From assembly GCF_002029255.1 (NCBI RefSeq), contig NZ_MZGT01000010.1, positions 1-64,000 on the forward strand: a stretch of 64,000 bases of DNA, in the 5' to 3' direction. The position numbers were made by a program, and so were the translations under genes. The notes beneath the pieces are model-generated. The model worked only from the letters and a program-made list of their open reading frames with translations. It was not told the origin of the DNA and did not search any database. Every line of letters starts with the position of its first letter. The first letter of the stretch is position 1. This DNA comes from Clostridium chromiireducens (GTDB lineage: Bacteria; Bacillota; Clostridia; Clostridiales; Clostridiaceae). Below are positions 46,912-56,517 of this stretch, in pieces.

Positions 46912-47760
46912 TTAATCAATTTTTTCAACAATGAATCCTACGAGTCCTGGACCGGTATGAACTCCTAGAGCAGGTCCTATTGAGCCACCTAAAGTACATT
47001 CTACTATATTAGGAAGATGTTTTATAGTATCATAAAGCATCTCAGCCTTATCAGGAGCGTTTCCATCTAAAATCCAAACTTTACACTTACTAATTGATAG
47101 GTGCTCTGATAATAAACTTGTTAAACGAGATATGCATTGCTTTATTCCTCTGGCCTTGCAAACTGTATGATATATTCCATCGCTACCCACAGTTATAATA
47201 GGCTTAAGGTTTAAAGCATCAGCTATTGTTCCAGAAACCTTGCCTATTCTACCACCCTTAATTAAATATTCCAATGTGTCTATTGTGAAAAATACATCTA
47301 TCTTATCTCTAAAAACTGGTAATTTATTTATAATATAATCAAAAGATTTGCCTTCTTTAATTAAATTTGCCGTTTGAATAACCATAGCTCCTTCTGACAT
47401 AGTTAAAGTCATAGAGTCAAACACGAAGGTTTTTATATCAGAAACATTATCAGCTGCAAGCCTTGCGGAATTATAGGAGCCAGAAAGATTGCTTGATATA
47501 GTAATTATAATTGCATGAGTAAATCCTTTAGATTTTACCTCTTCTAGAGCTGCTGTGAATTTTTCAACACTAGGTAAAGAAGTTGTTGGAATTTCTCTAG
47601 GTAAAGATTCATAAAGCATTGTAGGAGTTATATCTATACCATCATCGTACTCTCTGTCTGAAAAAATAATTTTAAATGGTATTATTTTAATATTATTTTT
47701 TTGTGCAAAATCAGTATTTAAATCAGAAGCACTATCTGTTATTAATGCAATCTTATCCAT
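46912..47760 (-). CDS. DegV-family fatty-acid-binding protein
   Basis: 282 residues with the DegV hallmarks: ITDSASDLNTDFAQ at the start, PTTSLPS near 57, ITISSNLSGSYNSARLAAD, and the C-terminal GPALGVHTGPG. DegV/FakB-like proteins bind fatty acids and, in some Firmicutes, present them to FakA for phosphorylation. No fakA gene is adjacent. AGGAGG precedes the ATG. Confidence 0.92.
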   Translation of the reverse strand: MDKIALITDSASDLNTDFAQKNNIKIIPFKIIFSDREYDDGIDITPTMLYESLPREIPTTSLPSVEKFTAALEEVKSKGFTHAIIITISSNLSGSYNSARLAADNVSDIKTFVFDSMTLTMSEGAMVIQTANLIKEGKSFDYIINKLPVFRDKIDVFFTIDTLEYLIKGGRIGKVSGTIADALNLKPIITVGSDGIYHTVCKARGIKQCISRLTSLLSEHLSISKCKVWILDGNAPDKAEMLYDTIKHLPNIVECTLGGSIGPALGVHTGPGLVGFIVEKID

Positions 47761-48117
47761 TTTAGTTCCTCCTAAAATATATTATCTTAATTTAATTATA
47801 GCACCATTTGTAAAAAATGTATTTTTTTATTAGTGTGTGCAGATTATTTTGTATAAACAATAAATTTTTAATATAAAATAAAAGAAGAGAATTACATAGA
47901 ATATAGTAAGAGACAACATTAGAAGATATTCATAATAAGTCAACTATAGAAAAGTTGCAAAAATCAGCCTAATCGAAAGATAATTGGATATAACTTGGGA
48001 TAATTAAAATCTAGTAGCTTAAAAATAAAAAATTAGAAGTATTGCTAAGGAATATCTTATACAGTATAATAATACGGTAGTAATTATACTATATATTGTG
48101 CCATGGAGGGAATAATA
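47761..48117. other. Divergent intergenic region degV/nrdD with a candidate NrdR box
   Basis: About 357 AT-rich bases. ATACTATATATTGTGC (48086-48101) fits the NrdR box consensus acaCWATATATWGTGT at most positions and lies just ahead of nrdD. A weaker AT-rich copy begins at 48059 but its 27-base offset is not the usual 31-32. Nothing else recognised. Confidence 0.45.
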
Positions 48118-50226
48118 ATGCTATATGTTGTGAAACGCGACGGGAGAGAGGTTGAATTCAATTCAGACAAAATAGCCCAAGCAATTAAAGGATCAGCTAA
48201 TGAAATCGGTTTAAATTTAAGAGAAAGTCAGGTATTAGATACTGTACATAAAGTTATCACATATATTGAATCAGAGTATAAAAGAACGATAACTGTGGAA
48301 CAGATACAAAATTTTGTAGAAGAAGCATTAAAGGATGAGGGACACAAAGATATAGCAGTAGCTTATTCATCATACAGAAGAGAGAGAACAAAGGTAAGAG
48401 AAATAAAATCAGATTTAATGAGAGCTATAAGGCAAATTGGAATTGAAACTGATAGAGATAACGCAAATGTAGGGAATAATTTTAGTTCTAAACTATTGAG
48501 AATCGCATCTGAATCAAATAAGTGGAATACCTTAGCTATAATGCCAAAGAATTTGGCAAGGGCGCATGAAACAGGTGATTTATATTATCATGATCTAGAT
48601 AGCTACAATTTAACTGTAAATTGTTTGCATATTCCAACTAAGGAAATTTTGGAAAATGGATTTAACACTGGATATGGAACAATTAATGCTCCTAGAAGAA
48701 TAGAAACAGCTGCTGAATTATCATGTATATTATTACAATCAACTCAAAATGATATGTTTGGTGGGCAATCGCATCCAGATTTTGATAATGATATGGCTAT
48801 ATTTGTAGATCCTACTAGAGATGAAATTAGAAAAGAATTAGAAGAATTAGAAATACCAGAAAATAAAATAGAACAGCTAATTGAAAAAAAAGTGAGAAAA
48901 AAAGTTCAACAAGCCATGCAAGGTGTTGTATATAATCTTAACACAATGCATTCACGAGCAGGTTCACAAGTTCCATTCAGTTCTATTAATATTGGATTAC
49001 CTACAAGTGAAGATGCGGCACTTGTATGCGAAGTTTTCCTTTTAGAATATGAAAAGGGATTAGGAAAAGGAGAACAGCCTATTTTCCCTAACATAATATT
49101 TAGAGTTAAGGAAGGCGTTAATAGGGAAGAAAATAATCCATATTTCTACTTATACAAATTAGCGTGTAGAGTAGCATCAAAGAGAATGAATCCGACATTT
49201 ATGAATATTGATGCAGATTTTAACAAGGAATATTATGACCAAGGGTATGTTCCTGCAACAATGGGATGTAGAACGTATCTTATGAAAAATATTAATGGTG
49301 AGCCAGGTTGCAAAGGTAGAGGAAACATAGCACCAACAACTCTTAATCTCCCAAGAATAGGGCTCCAGGCTAAAGGTGATATAAATAAATTCTTTGAAAT
49401 ACTAGATTCTAGAATGGAATTAGCTAAGGAATCTTTGATGCATAGATATGAAGTGCTAAAAGGCTTAAGAGTTAAAGACTTACCTTTTGTCGCAGGTCAA
49501 GGACTTATGAAGGGTGCTGAGAATTTAGGGCCTGATGATTCTATTGAACCAATATTAAAGCAAGGCACTTGGGGGATTGGATTTATAGGAATAGCTGAGA
49601 CCTTAGTAGCTTTAATTGGTAAACATCATGGTGAAGATAGTGAAGCAAGGGCTTTAGGGGTAAGAATTATTGAACATATAAGACAGTACTGTGACAGACT
49701 TACAGAAGAATATAAATTAAACTGGAGCTGTTATGCTACTCCGGCAGAAGGTCTTTCAGGTAAATTTATAAAGCAAGATCAAAAGATATTTGGAATAATA
49801 AAAGGTGTAACAGATAAAGAATATTACACAAATAGTTATCATGTACCAGTATCACATCCAATATCTATTAAAGAAAAGATTGATATTGAAGCTCCATATC
49901 ACAAATTGTGTAATGGAGGTCACATTAGTTACTTAGAGGTTGATGATACACCAGATGCAGAAACAGTAATGGATATAATAAATTATGCATATAAGAATAC
50001 AAATATAAGCTATGTCGGGGTTAATTTCCATATAAGATATTGTAGAGAATGTGGAACTTATCTTCATAATAATGAAAATAAATGTCCAAAATGCGCAAGT
50101 CAAGATATACAAGGAATATCAAGAGTTACAGGATATTTAAGTTTAGACGAAAGATTTGGCGCAGGAAAGTACCATGAAAGAGAAGATAGAATATCTCATA
50201 CAGGAGATCATGGACATCATTATTAA
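48118..50226 (+). CDS. nrdD: Anaerobic ribonucleoside-triphosphate reductase
   Basis: A 702-residue class III reductase making dNTPs from NTPs without oxygen. An N-terminal ATP-cone (VVKRDGREVEFNSDKIAQAI) serves allosteric control. The C-terminal zinc site is CRECGTYL/CPKC, and the glycyl-radical segment SRVTGYLS follows. The ATG at 48118 follows GGAGGG; the ATG five codons upstream precedes it. Its activase nrdG lies 3.8 kb downstream, separated by the citrate-pathway genes. Confidence 0.95.
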   Translation: MLYVVKRDGREVEFNSDKIAQAIKGSANEIGLNLRESQVLDTVHKVITYIESEYKRTITVEQIQNFVEEALKDEGHKDIAVAYSSYRRERTKVREIKSDLMRAIRQIGIETDRDNANVGNNFSSKLLRIASESNKWNTLAIMPKNLARAHETGDLYYHDLDSYNLTVNCLHIPTKEILENGFNTGYGTINAPRRIETAAELSCILLQSTQNDMFGGQSHPDFDNDMAIFVDPTRDEIRKELEELEIPENKIEQLIEKKVRKKVQQAMQGVVYNLNTMHSRAGSQVPFSSINIGLPTSEDAALVCEVFLLEYEKGLGKGEQPIFPNIIFRVKEGVNREENNPYFYLYKLACRVASKRMNPTFMNIDADFNKEYYDQGYVPATMGCRTYLMKNINGEPGCKGRGNIAPTTLNLPRIGLQAKGDINKFFEILDSRMELAKESLMHRYEVLKGLRVKDLPFVAGQGLMKGAENLGPDDSIEPILKQGTWGIGFIGIAETLVALIGKHHGEDSEARALGVRIIEHIRQYCDRLTEEYKLNWSCYATPAEGLSGKFIKQDQKIFGIIKGVTDKEYYTNSYHVPVSHPISIKEKIDIEAPYHKLCNGGHISYLEVDDTPDAETVMDIINYAYKNTNISYVGVNFHIRYCRECGTYLHNNENKCPKCASQDIQGISRVTGYLSLDERFGAGKYHEREDRISHTGDHGHHY

Positions 50227-50247
50227 TATATAATTAATAATCTATAG

Positions 50248-50303
50248 ACTATGTTAAGATGAAAGTAAATTTAAGTTACTTAAGCATTTTAACATAGTTT
50301 TTT
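50248..50303 (+). terminator. Intrinsic terminator after nrdD
   Basis: ACTATGTTAA pairs with TTAACATAGT, with an inner AAGTAA/TTACTT stem, followed by a T run. Confidence 0.75.
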
Positions 50304-50662
50304 ATATTTACGCATGAAAATTTAATATATATGACATGTAAGTAAAATATTGAAACTATGGATGTAACTATTTGGTATAAAATCTAAATAAAAGGCGTAA
50401 ATTTGTTAGAAGAGTAAAAGTTTGATTTCTTGAAGTATTGCAATATTTGAAAAAAAACTTGCAATAATAGGTGTAATTTCATATTAAATCAGTTGTTTTT
50501 TAAAATAACGTGAAGGAGAGAGTGTAATACGCTGCAAAAAAAGAAAATAAATCTTGTGCAAATTTGCTTATCTATGATATTATAAATATACATGAAAATG
50601 TTAATTTATTAAAAATATTGCTTTAAGCTATAAGTTAAATAATATATAATGGGGGGATTGCA
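50304..50662. other. Leader region of the citrate-pathway genes
   Basis: About 360 AT-rich bases. TTGTGC and TATTAT near 50553-50582 could form a weak promoter (18-base spacing), and GGGGGG precedes the ATG. No riboswitch family recognised. Confidence 0.35.
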
Positions 50663-51829
50663 ATGGCAGTTAGTAATTTAAAAACTAACAAAAAAGTTTC
50701 TATAGTAGATACTACTCTTAGAGATGGTGAGCAAACAGCAGGGGTAGTTTTTGCTAATGAAGAAAAAATAGTAATAGCACAAATGCTAAGTGACTTAGGT
50801 GTTGATCAATTAGAAGTGGGAATTCCAACAATGGGTGGGGACGAAAAGAAGGCTATAAAAGAAATTGTAAAAAGAAATTTAAAATCTAGCATTATGGCAT
50901 GGAATAGAGCTGTAGTTAGCGATATAGAACAATCGATAGATTGCGGAGTTGATGCAGTTGCTATATCAATATCAGTATCAGATATACACATTCAGCATAA
51001 GCTTAAAACATCTAGAGAATGGGTATTGGAAAGCATGGTTAAGTCTGTAGAATTTGCAAAGAAGAATGGTCTTTATGTATCTGTTAATGGGGAAGATGCA
51101 TCTAGAGCAGATAAAGACTTTTTAGTTGAATATATTAATGCAGCTAAGCAAGCAGGTGCAGATAGATTTAGATATTGTGATACTGTAGGAATTATGGAGC
51201 CATTTAAAATTAGAGATGATATTAAATATATATATGATAAAACAGGATTTGATATAGAAATGCACACTCATGATGACTTTGGAATGGCAACAGCTAATGC
51301 TGTAGCAGGCATTAAGGGTGGAGCATCGCATGTTGGAGTAACTGTAAATGGTCTTGGAGAAAGAGCGGGTAATGCGGCATTAGAAGAAGTTATAATGGCA
51401 TTAATGCTTGTTTACGGATATAATGGTGATGGAATAAATACTCAAATGTTTAGAGAAGTATCACAATATGTATCAAGAGCATCAGGAAGAGAACTTCCAA
51501 TATGGAAAGCTATTGTTGGAACGAATATGTTCGCACATGAATCAGGAATTCATGCAGATGGAGCAATAAAGGATCCTAAAAACTACGAAGCGTTTGATCC
51601 AGATATAGTTGGACTTGAAAGACAGATTGTAATAGGTAAACACTCTGGAAGAGCTTCGGTAATAAATAAGTTTAAAGAATATAATAGAGTACTTACAGAA
51701 GATGAAGCAAGTGGAATATTAGAACTTGTAAGATCTACCTCAGTTAGATTAAAAAGATCTTTATTTGATAAAGAAGTAGTTCAATTATATAATGAATATC
51801 ATAGACAATTAGAAGAAAATAAGCAATAG
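50663..51829 (+). CDS. Homocitrate/isopropylmalate synthase-like enzyme, probable Re-citrate synthase
   Basis: 388 residues of the HMGL-like TIM-barrel family: DTTLRDGEQTAGVVFANEEK, the metal-binding HTHDDFGMATAN and VNGLGERAGNAALEE. It lacks the C-terminal LeuA allosteric domain, excluding full 2-isopropylmalate synthase, and fits homocitrate synthase/NifV or clostridial (Re)-citrate synthase. The aconitase gene 18 bases downstream and no nif genes nearby favour Re-citrate synthase (acetyl-CoA plus oxaloacetate to citrate), as in C. kluyveri and C. acetobutylicum, where the homolog also neighbours aconitase. The assignment between synthases is by context. Confidence 0.82.
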   Translation: MAVSNLKTNKKVSIVDTTLRDGEQTAGVVFANEEKIVIAQMLSDLGVDQLEVGIPTMGGDEKKAIKEIVKRNLKSSIMAWNRAVVSDIEQSIDCGVDAVAISISVSDIHIQHKLKTSREWVLESMVKSVEFAKKNGLYVSVNGEDASRADKDFLVEYINAAKQAGADRFRYCDTVGIMEPFKIRDDIKYIYDKTGFDIEMHTHDDFGMATANAVAGIKGGASHVGVTVNGLGERAGNAALEEVIMALMLVYGYNGDGINTQMFREVSQYVSRASGRELPIWKAIVGTNMFAHESGIHADGAIKDPKNYEAFDPDIVGLERQIVIGKHSGRASVINKFKEYNRVLTEDEASGILELVRSTSVRLKRSLFDKEVVQLYNEYHRQLEENKQ

Positions 51830-51847
51830 AAGCAGGAGGAATAAAAA

Positions 51848-53770
51848 GTGGGCGATAATTTAGTTTATAAGATTTTAAAGAGTCATGTTGTTGAAGGTGA
51901 ATTAAAAGCAGGGGAACCAATAGCGTTAAAAATTGACCAAACATTAACTCAAGATTCAACAGGAACAATGGCATATCTTCAATTAGAAGCTATGGGAATA
52001 GATAGAGTGAAGACTAAGAAATCAGTGGCATTTATAGATCATAATATGTTACAACAAGGGTTTGAAAATGCAGATGATCATAAATTTATTCAAACAGTTG
52101 CATCTAAATATGGAGTGTATTTTTCAAAACCAGGTAATGGAATATGCCATCAAATATTCTTAGAAAGATTCTCAACACCAGGAGATACATTAATAGGATC
52201 TGATAGCCATACACCAACAGCAGGTGGTGTTGGTATGCTTGCCATGGGTGCAGGTGGATTAGACGTTGCTCTTGCTATGGGAGGCGGAGCTTATAACATT
52301 AATACTCCAAAGGTAGTAAAGATTGAACTTACTGGAAAATTAAATAAGATGGTAGCAGCTAAAGATGTTATTCTTGAAGTTTTAAGAGTATTAACTGTTA
52401 AAGGTGGAGTAGGTAAAGTTTTTGAATATGCTGGTGAAGGCGTTAAAACACTTTCAGTTCCAGAAAGAGCTACTATAACTAATATGGGAGCTGAACTTGG
52501 AGCTACAACTTCAATTTTCCCAAGTGATGAAAGAACTTTAGAATTCTTTAAAGCTCAAGGAAGAGAAGAAAATTGGATGGAATTTAAACCAGATGCAGAT
52601 GCTGTATATGATGAAGTAGTAACTATTAATTTAAGTGAATTAACTCCACTTACAGCTAAGCCACACAGCCCAGATAATGTAGCTAAGGTTAGTGAAGTGG
52701 GTAAGATTAAAGTTGATCAAGTAGTTATAGGAAGTTGTACTAACTCTTCTTATGAAGATTTAATGAAGGTTGCTAAGATATTAAAAGGTAAAAAAGTGCA
52801 TCCAGATGTTAGCTTAGTAATAGGACCAGGATCAAGACAGGTTATGGAAATGATAGCTAGAAATGGTGCCTTAGCAGATATAATCAGCTCAGGAGCAAGA
52901 ATACTTGAGAATGGTTGTGGACCATGTATTGGTATGGGTCAATCACCTGGAACTGATGCAATTTCACTTAGAACTGTAAATAGAAATTTCTATGGTAGAA
53001 GTGGAACATTATCAGCACAAATATATATAGTAAGTCCCGAGACTGCAGCAGTTTCAGCTATAAATGGAGTTTTAACTGATCCAAGAGAAATGGATGTAGA
53101 TTTAACAATAGATATGCCTAAGGAATTCTTAATAGATGATTCAATGATCTTAGCACCAGCATCAACTAATGCTGAGGTTGAAGTTGTTAGAGGACCAAAT
53201 ATTAAGCCATTCCCAGTAAGCAAGCCATTAGGTGAAGAAATAGATGGTAAAGTATTAATAAAGGTTGAGGATAATATTACAACTGACCATATTATGCCTT
53301 CAAACTCAAAGTTATTACCATTTAGATCAAACATACCTTATCTTGCAGAATTCTGCTTCAACACAGTAGATACAGAATTCCCTAAGAGAGCTCAAGAATA
53401 CAATGGTGGATTTATAATTGCTGGAGGAAACTACGGTCAAGGTTCAAGTAGAGAGCATGCTGCACTTGCACCATTATACTTAGGAGTTAAAGCAGTTATA
53501 GCTAAATCATTTGCAAGAATTCATAAAGCTAACTTAATTAACAATGGAATAGTTCCAATGGAATTTAAGAATGAAGCTGATTATGACAAAATTGATTTAG
53601 TTGATGACTTGAAGATGGAAGATATCAAAGCTGCGTTAGAATCAGGAGTAGTTAAAGTTAAGAACTTAACTAAAGGAACTGAATTTGAGGCAACAGTTGA
53701 TTTAACAGAAAAAGAAATCGCGGTTATTAAAGAAGGCGGAAGACTTAACTACGTTAAAGCAAATAGCTAA
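51848..53770 (+). CDS. Aconitate hydratase
   Basis: A 640-residue single-chain aconitase isomerising citrate to isocitrate. Cluster ligands are in IGSCTNSSYEDL and NGCGPCIGMGQ. The swivel domain shows GGNYGQGSSREHAALAP. Length matches the short mitochondrial-type bacterial enzymes. The GTG start follows AGCAGGAGG. With the preceding citrate synthase it would form the oxidative branch from oxaloacetate toward 2-oxoglutarate and glutamate; isocitrate dehydrogenase is not in this window. Confidence 0.94.
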   Translation: MGDNLVYKILKSHVVEGELKAGEPIALKIDQTLTQDSTGTMAYLQLEAMGIDRVKTKKSVAFIDHNMLQQGFENADDHKFIQTVASKYGVYFSKPGNGICHQIFLERFSTPGDTLIGSDSHTPTAGGVGMLAMGAGGLDVALAMGGGAYNINTPKVVKIELTGKLNKMVAAKDVILEVLRVLTVKGGVGKVFEYAGEGVKTLSVPERATITNMGAELGATTSIFPSDERTLEFFKAQGREENWMEFKPDADAVYDEVVTINLSELTPLTAKPHSPDNVAKVSEVGKIKVDQVVIGSCTNSSYEDLMKVAKILKGKKVHPDVSLVIGPGSRQVMEMIARNGALADIISSGARILENGCGPCIGMGQSPGTDAISLRTVNRNFYGRSGTLSAQIYIVSPETAAVSAINGVLTDPREMDVDLTIDMPKEFLIDDSMILAPASTNAEVEVVRGPNIKPFPVSKPLGEEIDGKVLIKVEDNITTDHIMPSNSKLLPFRSNIPYLAEFCFNTVDTEFPKRAQEYNGGFIIAGGNYGQGSSREHAALAPLYLGVKAVIAKSFARIHKANLINNGIVPMEFKNEADYDKIDLVDDLKMEDIKAALESGVVKVKNLTKGTEFEATVDLTEKEIAVIKEGGRLNYVKANS

Positions 53771-53812
53771 TTTAAAGTATACAATAATAGCTGAATTAAG
53801 AAATTTATTTTA

Positions 53813-53857
53813 GGGCACAAGAATTCATATACAATTAGGATTCTTGTGCCCTTCTTA
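53813..53857 (+). terminator. Intrinsic terminator after aconitase
   Basis: GGGCACAAGAAT pairs with ATTCTTGTGCCC, followed by a short T-rich tail. Confidence 0.8.
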
Positions 53858-54009
53858 TATAAAACGAATGTATTTTAAACCTGATTTAATTTGATATGTC
53901 AAATATCAAAGTTATTAGAAATTGTAAATATAGTTGAAATTAAGTTATAATTGATAAATAAAAAGGATATAAAAGATTTAGAAATTAGTTTAGAAAGAAG
54001 TGCATTAAA

Positions 54010-54519
54010 ATGGAGAAAACAATAAGATTATCTGGAATAGCATATGAGAGTTTGGTTAATGGGCCTGGTATGAGAAGAGTATTCTTTGCACAAGGCTGTA
54101 AACATAACTGTAAGGGGTGTTTTAATCCAGATACTCACGATTTTGATGGAGGAGACGAGAAAAATATAGATGAATTGATTAATGATACTTTACAAAATCC
54201 GATTATAAAGGGTGTTACATTTAGTGGCGGAGATCCGTGGGAACAGGCTGATAAATTCGCATATATGGCAAAAGAGTTTAAAAATAAGGGCTTAAATATT
54301 TGGAGTTATACAGGGTATACTTACGAATATATTATTGGAAGTATAGATAGTAGACTAGGTTGGAGAGATTTATTAAATAATATTGATGTTCTTGTAGATG
54401 GAAGGTTTGAGGAAGGGAAGATGCTAGATGGACTTAAATTTAGAGGATCTACAAATCAGAGAATAATAGACGTAAAAGAGAGTTTAAAATTGAAAGAAAT
54501 TATAGTCTTGAATTATTAG
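54010..54519 (+). CDS. nrdG: Anaerobic ribonucleotide reductase activating protein
   Basis: A 169-residue radical-SAM activase with the CxxxCxxC motif in GCKHNCKGCFN and the glycine-rich FSGGDPW. It generates the glycyl radical on NrdD. It is transcribed separately from nrdD, with its own leader. The AGAAAGAAG upstream is a weak ribosome binding site. Confidence 0.94.
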   Translation: MEKTIRLSGIAYESLVNGPGMRRVFFAQGCKHNCKGCFNPDTHDFDGGDEKNIDELINDTLQNPIIKGVTFSGGDPWEQADKFAYMAKEFKNKGLNIWSYTGYTYEYIIGSIDSRLGWRDLLNNIDVLVDGRFEEGKMLDGLKFRGSTNQRIIDVKESLKLKEIIVLNY

Positions 54520-54536
54520 TAAACAATATTTATAAA

Positions 54537-54598
54537 TTATCCACAAAATTGATTAATAGTATTAAAATCTGTGGATAAAAATTAGAGTTTGTGGATAA
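54537..54598. promoter_or_regulatory. Cluster of three perfect DnaA boxes
   Basis: TTATCCACA at 54537-54545 and its complement TGTGGATAA at 54570-54578 and 54590-54598. All three match the consensus DnaA box at every position, within 62 bases between nrdG and the glycosylase gene. The last two are in the same orientation, 20 bases apart. Possible roles are promoter control or DnaA titration. Confidence 0.85.
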
Positions 54599-54668
54599 AT
54601 ATTTAATAAAAAGAACAAAGATATCACAATATAAATATAAGTTATATTGAAAGTTAGGTGATTAAGCT

Positions 54669-55280
54669 TTGATTTTAGATAAAGAATTTTATAAACAAGG
54701 TGCGCTAAGTTTAGCAAAGGAACTTCTAGGTAAAGTTGTCGTGAGAACTGTTGATAATGTCACTCTAAGAGCTAAAATTGTTGAGACGGAAGCCTACATA
54801 GGAGAAATAGATAAAGCATCTCATGCTTATAATAATAGAAGAACAGAAAGAACAGAACCACTCTTTAAAGAGGGAGGTATTGCATACGTATTTTTTATTT
54901 ATGGGAAATATCATTGCTTCAATGTTATAAGTGGACTTGAAAATAAAGGTGAGGGCGTTTTAATAAGAGCATTTGAACCGTTGAATGAATTTGATTATCT
55001 AGCAAAAAAAAGATTTAATGAAAGTTATGAGAAATTATCAGAGACTAAGAAAAGAGCAATTTCAAATGGCCCATCAAAATTATGTATGGCTTTTTCTATA
55101 GATAAATCAGAAAATTATAAGAAACTCTATGAAAAAGGAGATTTATATATAGAGGATGTAAAAATTGAAAAATTTGAAATAGCAGAGACAAAAAGGATTG
55201 GAATCGATTATGCGGAAGAAGCTATAGATTTTCCGTGGAGATTTTATATAAGGGGAAATAAATATATTTCTAAAAAATAA
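54669..55280 (+). CDS. 3-methyladenine DNA glycosylase (AAG/Mpg family)
   Basis: 203 residues of the alkyladenine glycosylase fold: [12 protein letters not shown], the catalytic Glu in [19 protein letters not shown], and [17 protein letters not shown]. It excises alkylated purines for base-excision repair. A TTG start at 54669 follows TTAGGTGA with suitable spacing; no ATG lies near. The DnaA boxes are directly upstream. Confidence 0.92.
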   Translation: MILDKEFYKQGALSLAKELLGKVVVRTVDNVTLRAKIVETEAYIGEIDKASHAYNNRRTERTEPLFKEGGIAYVFFIYGKYHCFNVISGLENKGEGVLIRAFEPLNEFDYLAKKRFNESYEKLSETKKRAISNGPSKLCMAFSIDKSENYKKLYEKGDLYIEDVKIEKFEIAETKRIGIDYAEEAIDFPWRFYIRGNKYISKK

Positions 55281-55426
55281 GTAACCGAAATAACAGCTAT
55301 AATGCAATTATTTACTTAGGAGGTATAAGGTGTAATGATTCTAATATGCGGTCTCTTAAATAACATGATATTACATATATAATGTTAATATTAGTACATC
55401 TAATGCGGTAAAAAATAATAAATGAA

Positions 55427-55475
55427 AAATACTGATAAAATATAAAGTAAGAATAGGGCTTATCAGTATTTTTTT
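55427..55475 (+). terminator. Intrinsic terminator before the convergent glycosyltransferase gene
   Basis: AAATACTGATAA pairs with TTATCAGTATTT, followed by a T run. It probably ends the glycosylase transcript. Confidence 0.8.
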
Positions 55476-55515
55476 AACGAATTTAATAAAGAGAAAGTTA
55501 AGAAATAGTAATTAC

Positions 55516-56481
55516 TTACTTATCATTTTTGTCAGTATCAGTAAGCTTATCTGAAATAATAAATCTTGGTCTTCTTTTAGTCTCATTATATATTTTTCCA
55601 ATATATTCGCCTATAACGCCTAAGGATAGAAGCTGTATTCCTCCTAGCATCCAAATTGACAGAGTTAAAGAAGTCCAACCAGTAACTGTTCTACCCATGA
55701 AATTAACTATCAAGGAGTATAATAGGGCCGCGCCTCCAATAATAAATATAGCGAAACCAATGCCAGCTATTATTCTTATTGGTTTTATACTAAGGGATGT
55801 GATTCCATCTAATGCGAATGCAACCATTTTTTTTAGTGGATATTTAGATTCACCGGCAAATCTCTCGTGACGCTCATATTCAACAATTGAGTATTTATAA
55901 CCAATCAAAGGAACCATTCCTCTAAGAAATAAGTTAACTTCTTTATATTCACTTAATCCCTCTAAAGCGCGTTTACTCATAAGACGATAATCTGCATGAT
56001 TATAGACCATATCAACACCAAGAGTACGCATTAACTTATAAAAGGTTAATGCAGTTACTTTTTTAAAAAATGTATCGGTTTCTCTTGATGACCTTACGCC
56101 ATAAACAATGTCTGAGCCGTTATAATACTGTTCGACGAATTTACCTATAACATTAATATCGTCTTGCAGATCTGCATCTAATGATATGGTCATATCTGAA
56201 TATTCTTTAGCTGTCATAAGTCCTGCAAGCAAAGCGTTTTGGTGGCCTCTATTTCTTGATAAATTGATGCCTGAAATTGTATTATTTCTTTCATGGAGAT
56301 CTTGAATTATACTCCAAGTTTTATCCTTTGAACCATCATTGACAAAAAGTATCTTACTTTTACAAGAAATTAATTGTCTTTCAATCATATTATTGATCTT
56401 TTCAAGTAATCTTCCAGCAGTTTCTTGTAAAACTTCTTCTTCGTTGTAACAGGGAATAACAAGGTATAGTATATCTTTCAT
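55516..56481 (-). CDS. Family 2 glycosyltransferase, DPM1/GtrB-like membrane type
   Basis: 321 residues. A GT-A domain (VIPCYNEEEVL, FVNDGSKDKTW, SLDADLQDD, then YADYR-type DYRLMSKRAL) is followed by two C-terminal membrane helices (IIAGIGFAIFIIGGAALLYS; LSIWMLGGIQLLSLGVIGEY). This is the polyprenyl-phosphate glycosyltransferase architecture, transferring a sugar to undecaprenyl phosphate for wall or teichoic acid decoration. It lies 36 bases after an HD-GYP gene on the same strand. Confidence 0.9.
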   Translation of the reverse strand: MKDILYLVIPCYNEEEVLQETAGRLLEKINNMIERQLISCKSKILFVNDGSKDKTWSIIQDLHERNNTISGINLSRNRGHQNALLAGLMTAKEYSDMTISLDADLQDDINVIGKFVEQYYNGSDIVYGVRSSRETDTFFKKVTALTFYKLMRTLGVDMVYNHADYRLMSKRALEGLSEYKEVNLFLRGMVPLIGYKYSIVEYERHERFAGESKYPLKKMVAFALDGITSLSIKPIRIIAGIGFAIFIIGGAALLYSLIVNFMGRTVTGWTSLTLSIWMLGGIQLLSLGVIGEYIGKIYNETKRRPRFIISDKLTDTDKNDK

Positions 56482-56517
56482 AAATTTCCTCCGGTAGACC
56501 GTTATATTAAGAATATG

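Noticed and set aside
50227..50662. A metabolite riboswitch ahead of the citrate-pathway genes
   Set aside because: Beyond the nrdD terminator I found no conserved core of any riboswitch family I know.
50663..51829. 2-Isopropylmalate synthase (leuA)
   Set aside because: It lacks the C-terminal leucine-binding domain and sits with aconitase, not with leuB/C/D.
54537..54598. Replication origin
   Set aside because: Only three boxes, no AT-rich unwinding element pattern I can point to, and none of the usual origin genes nearby.
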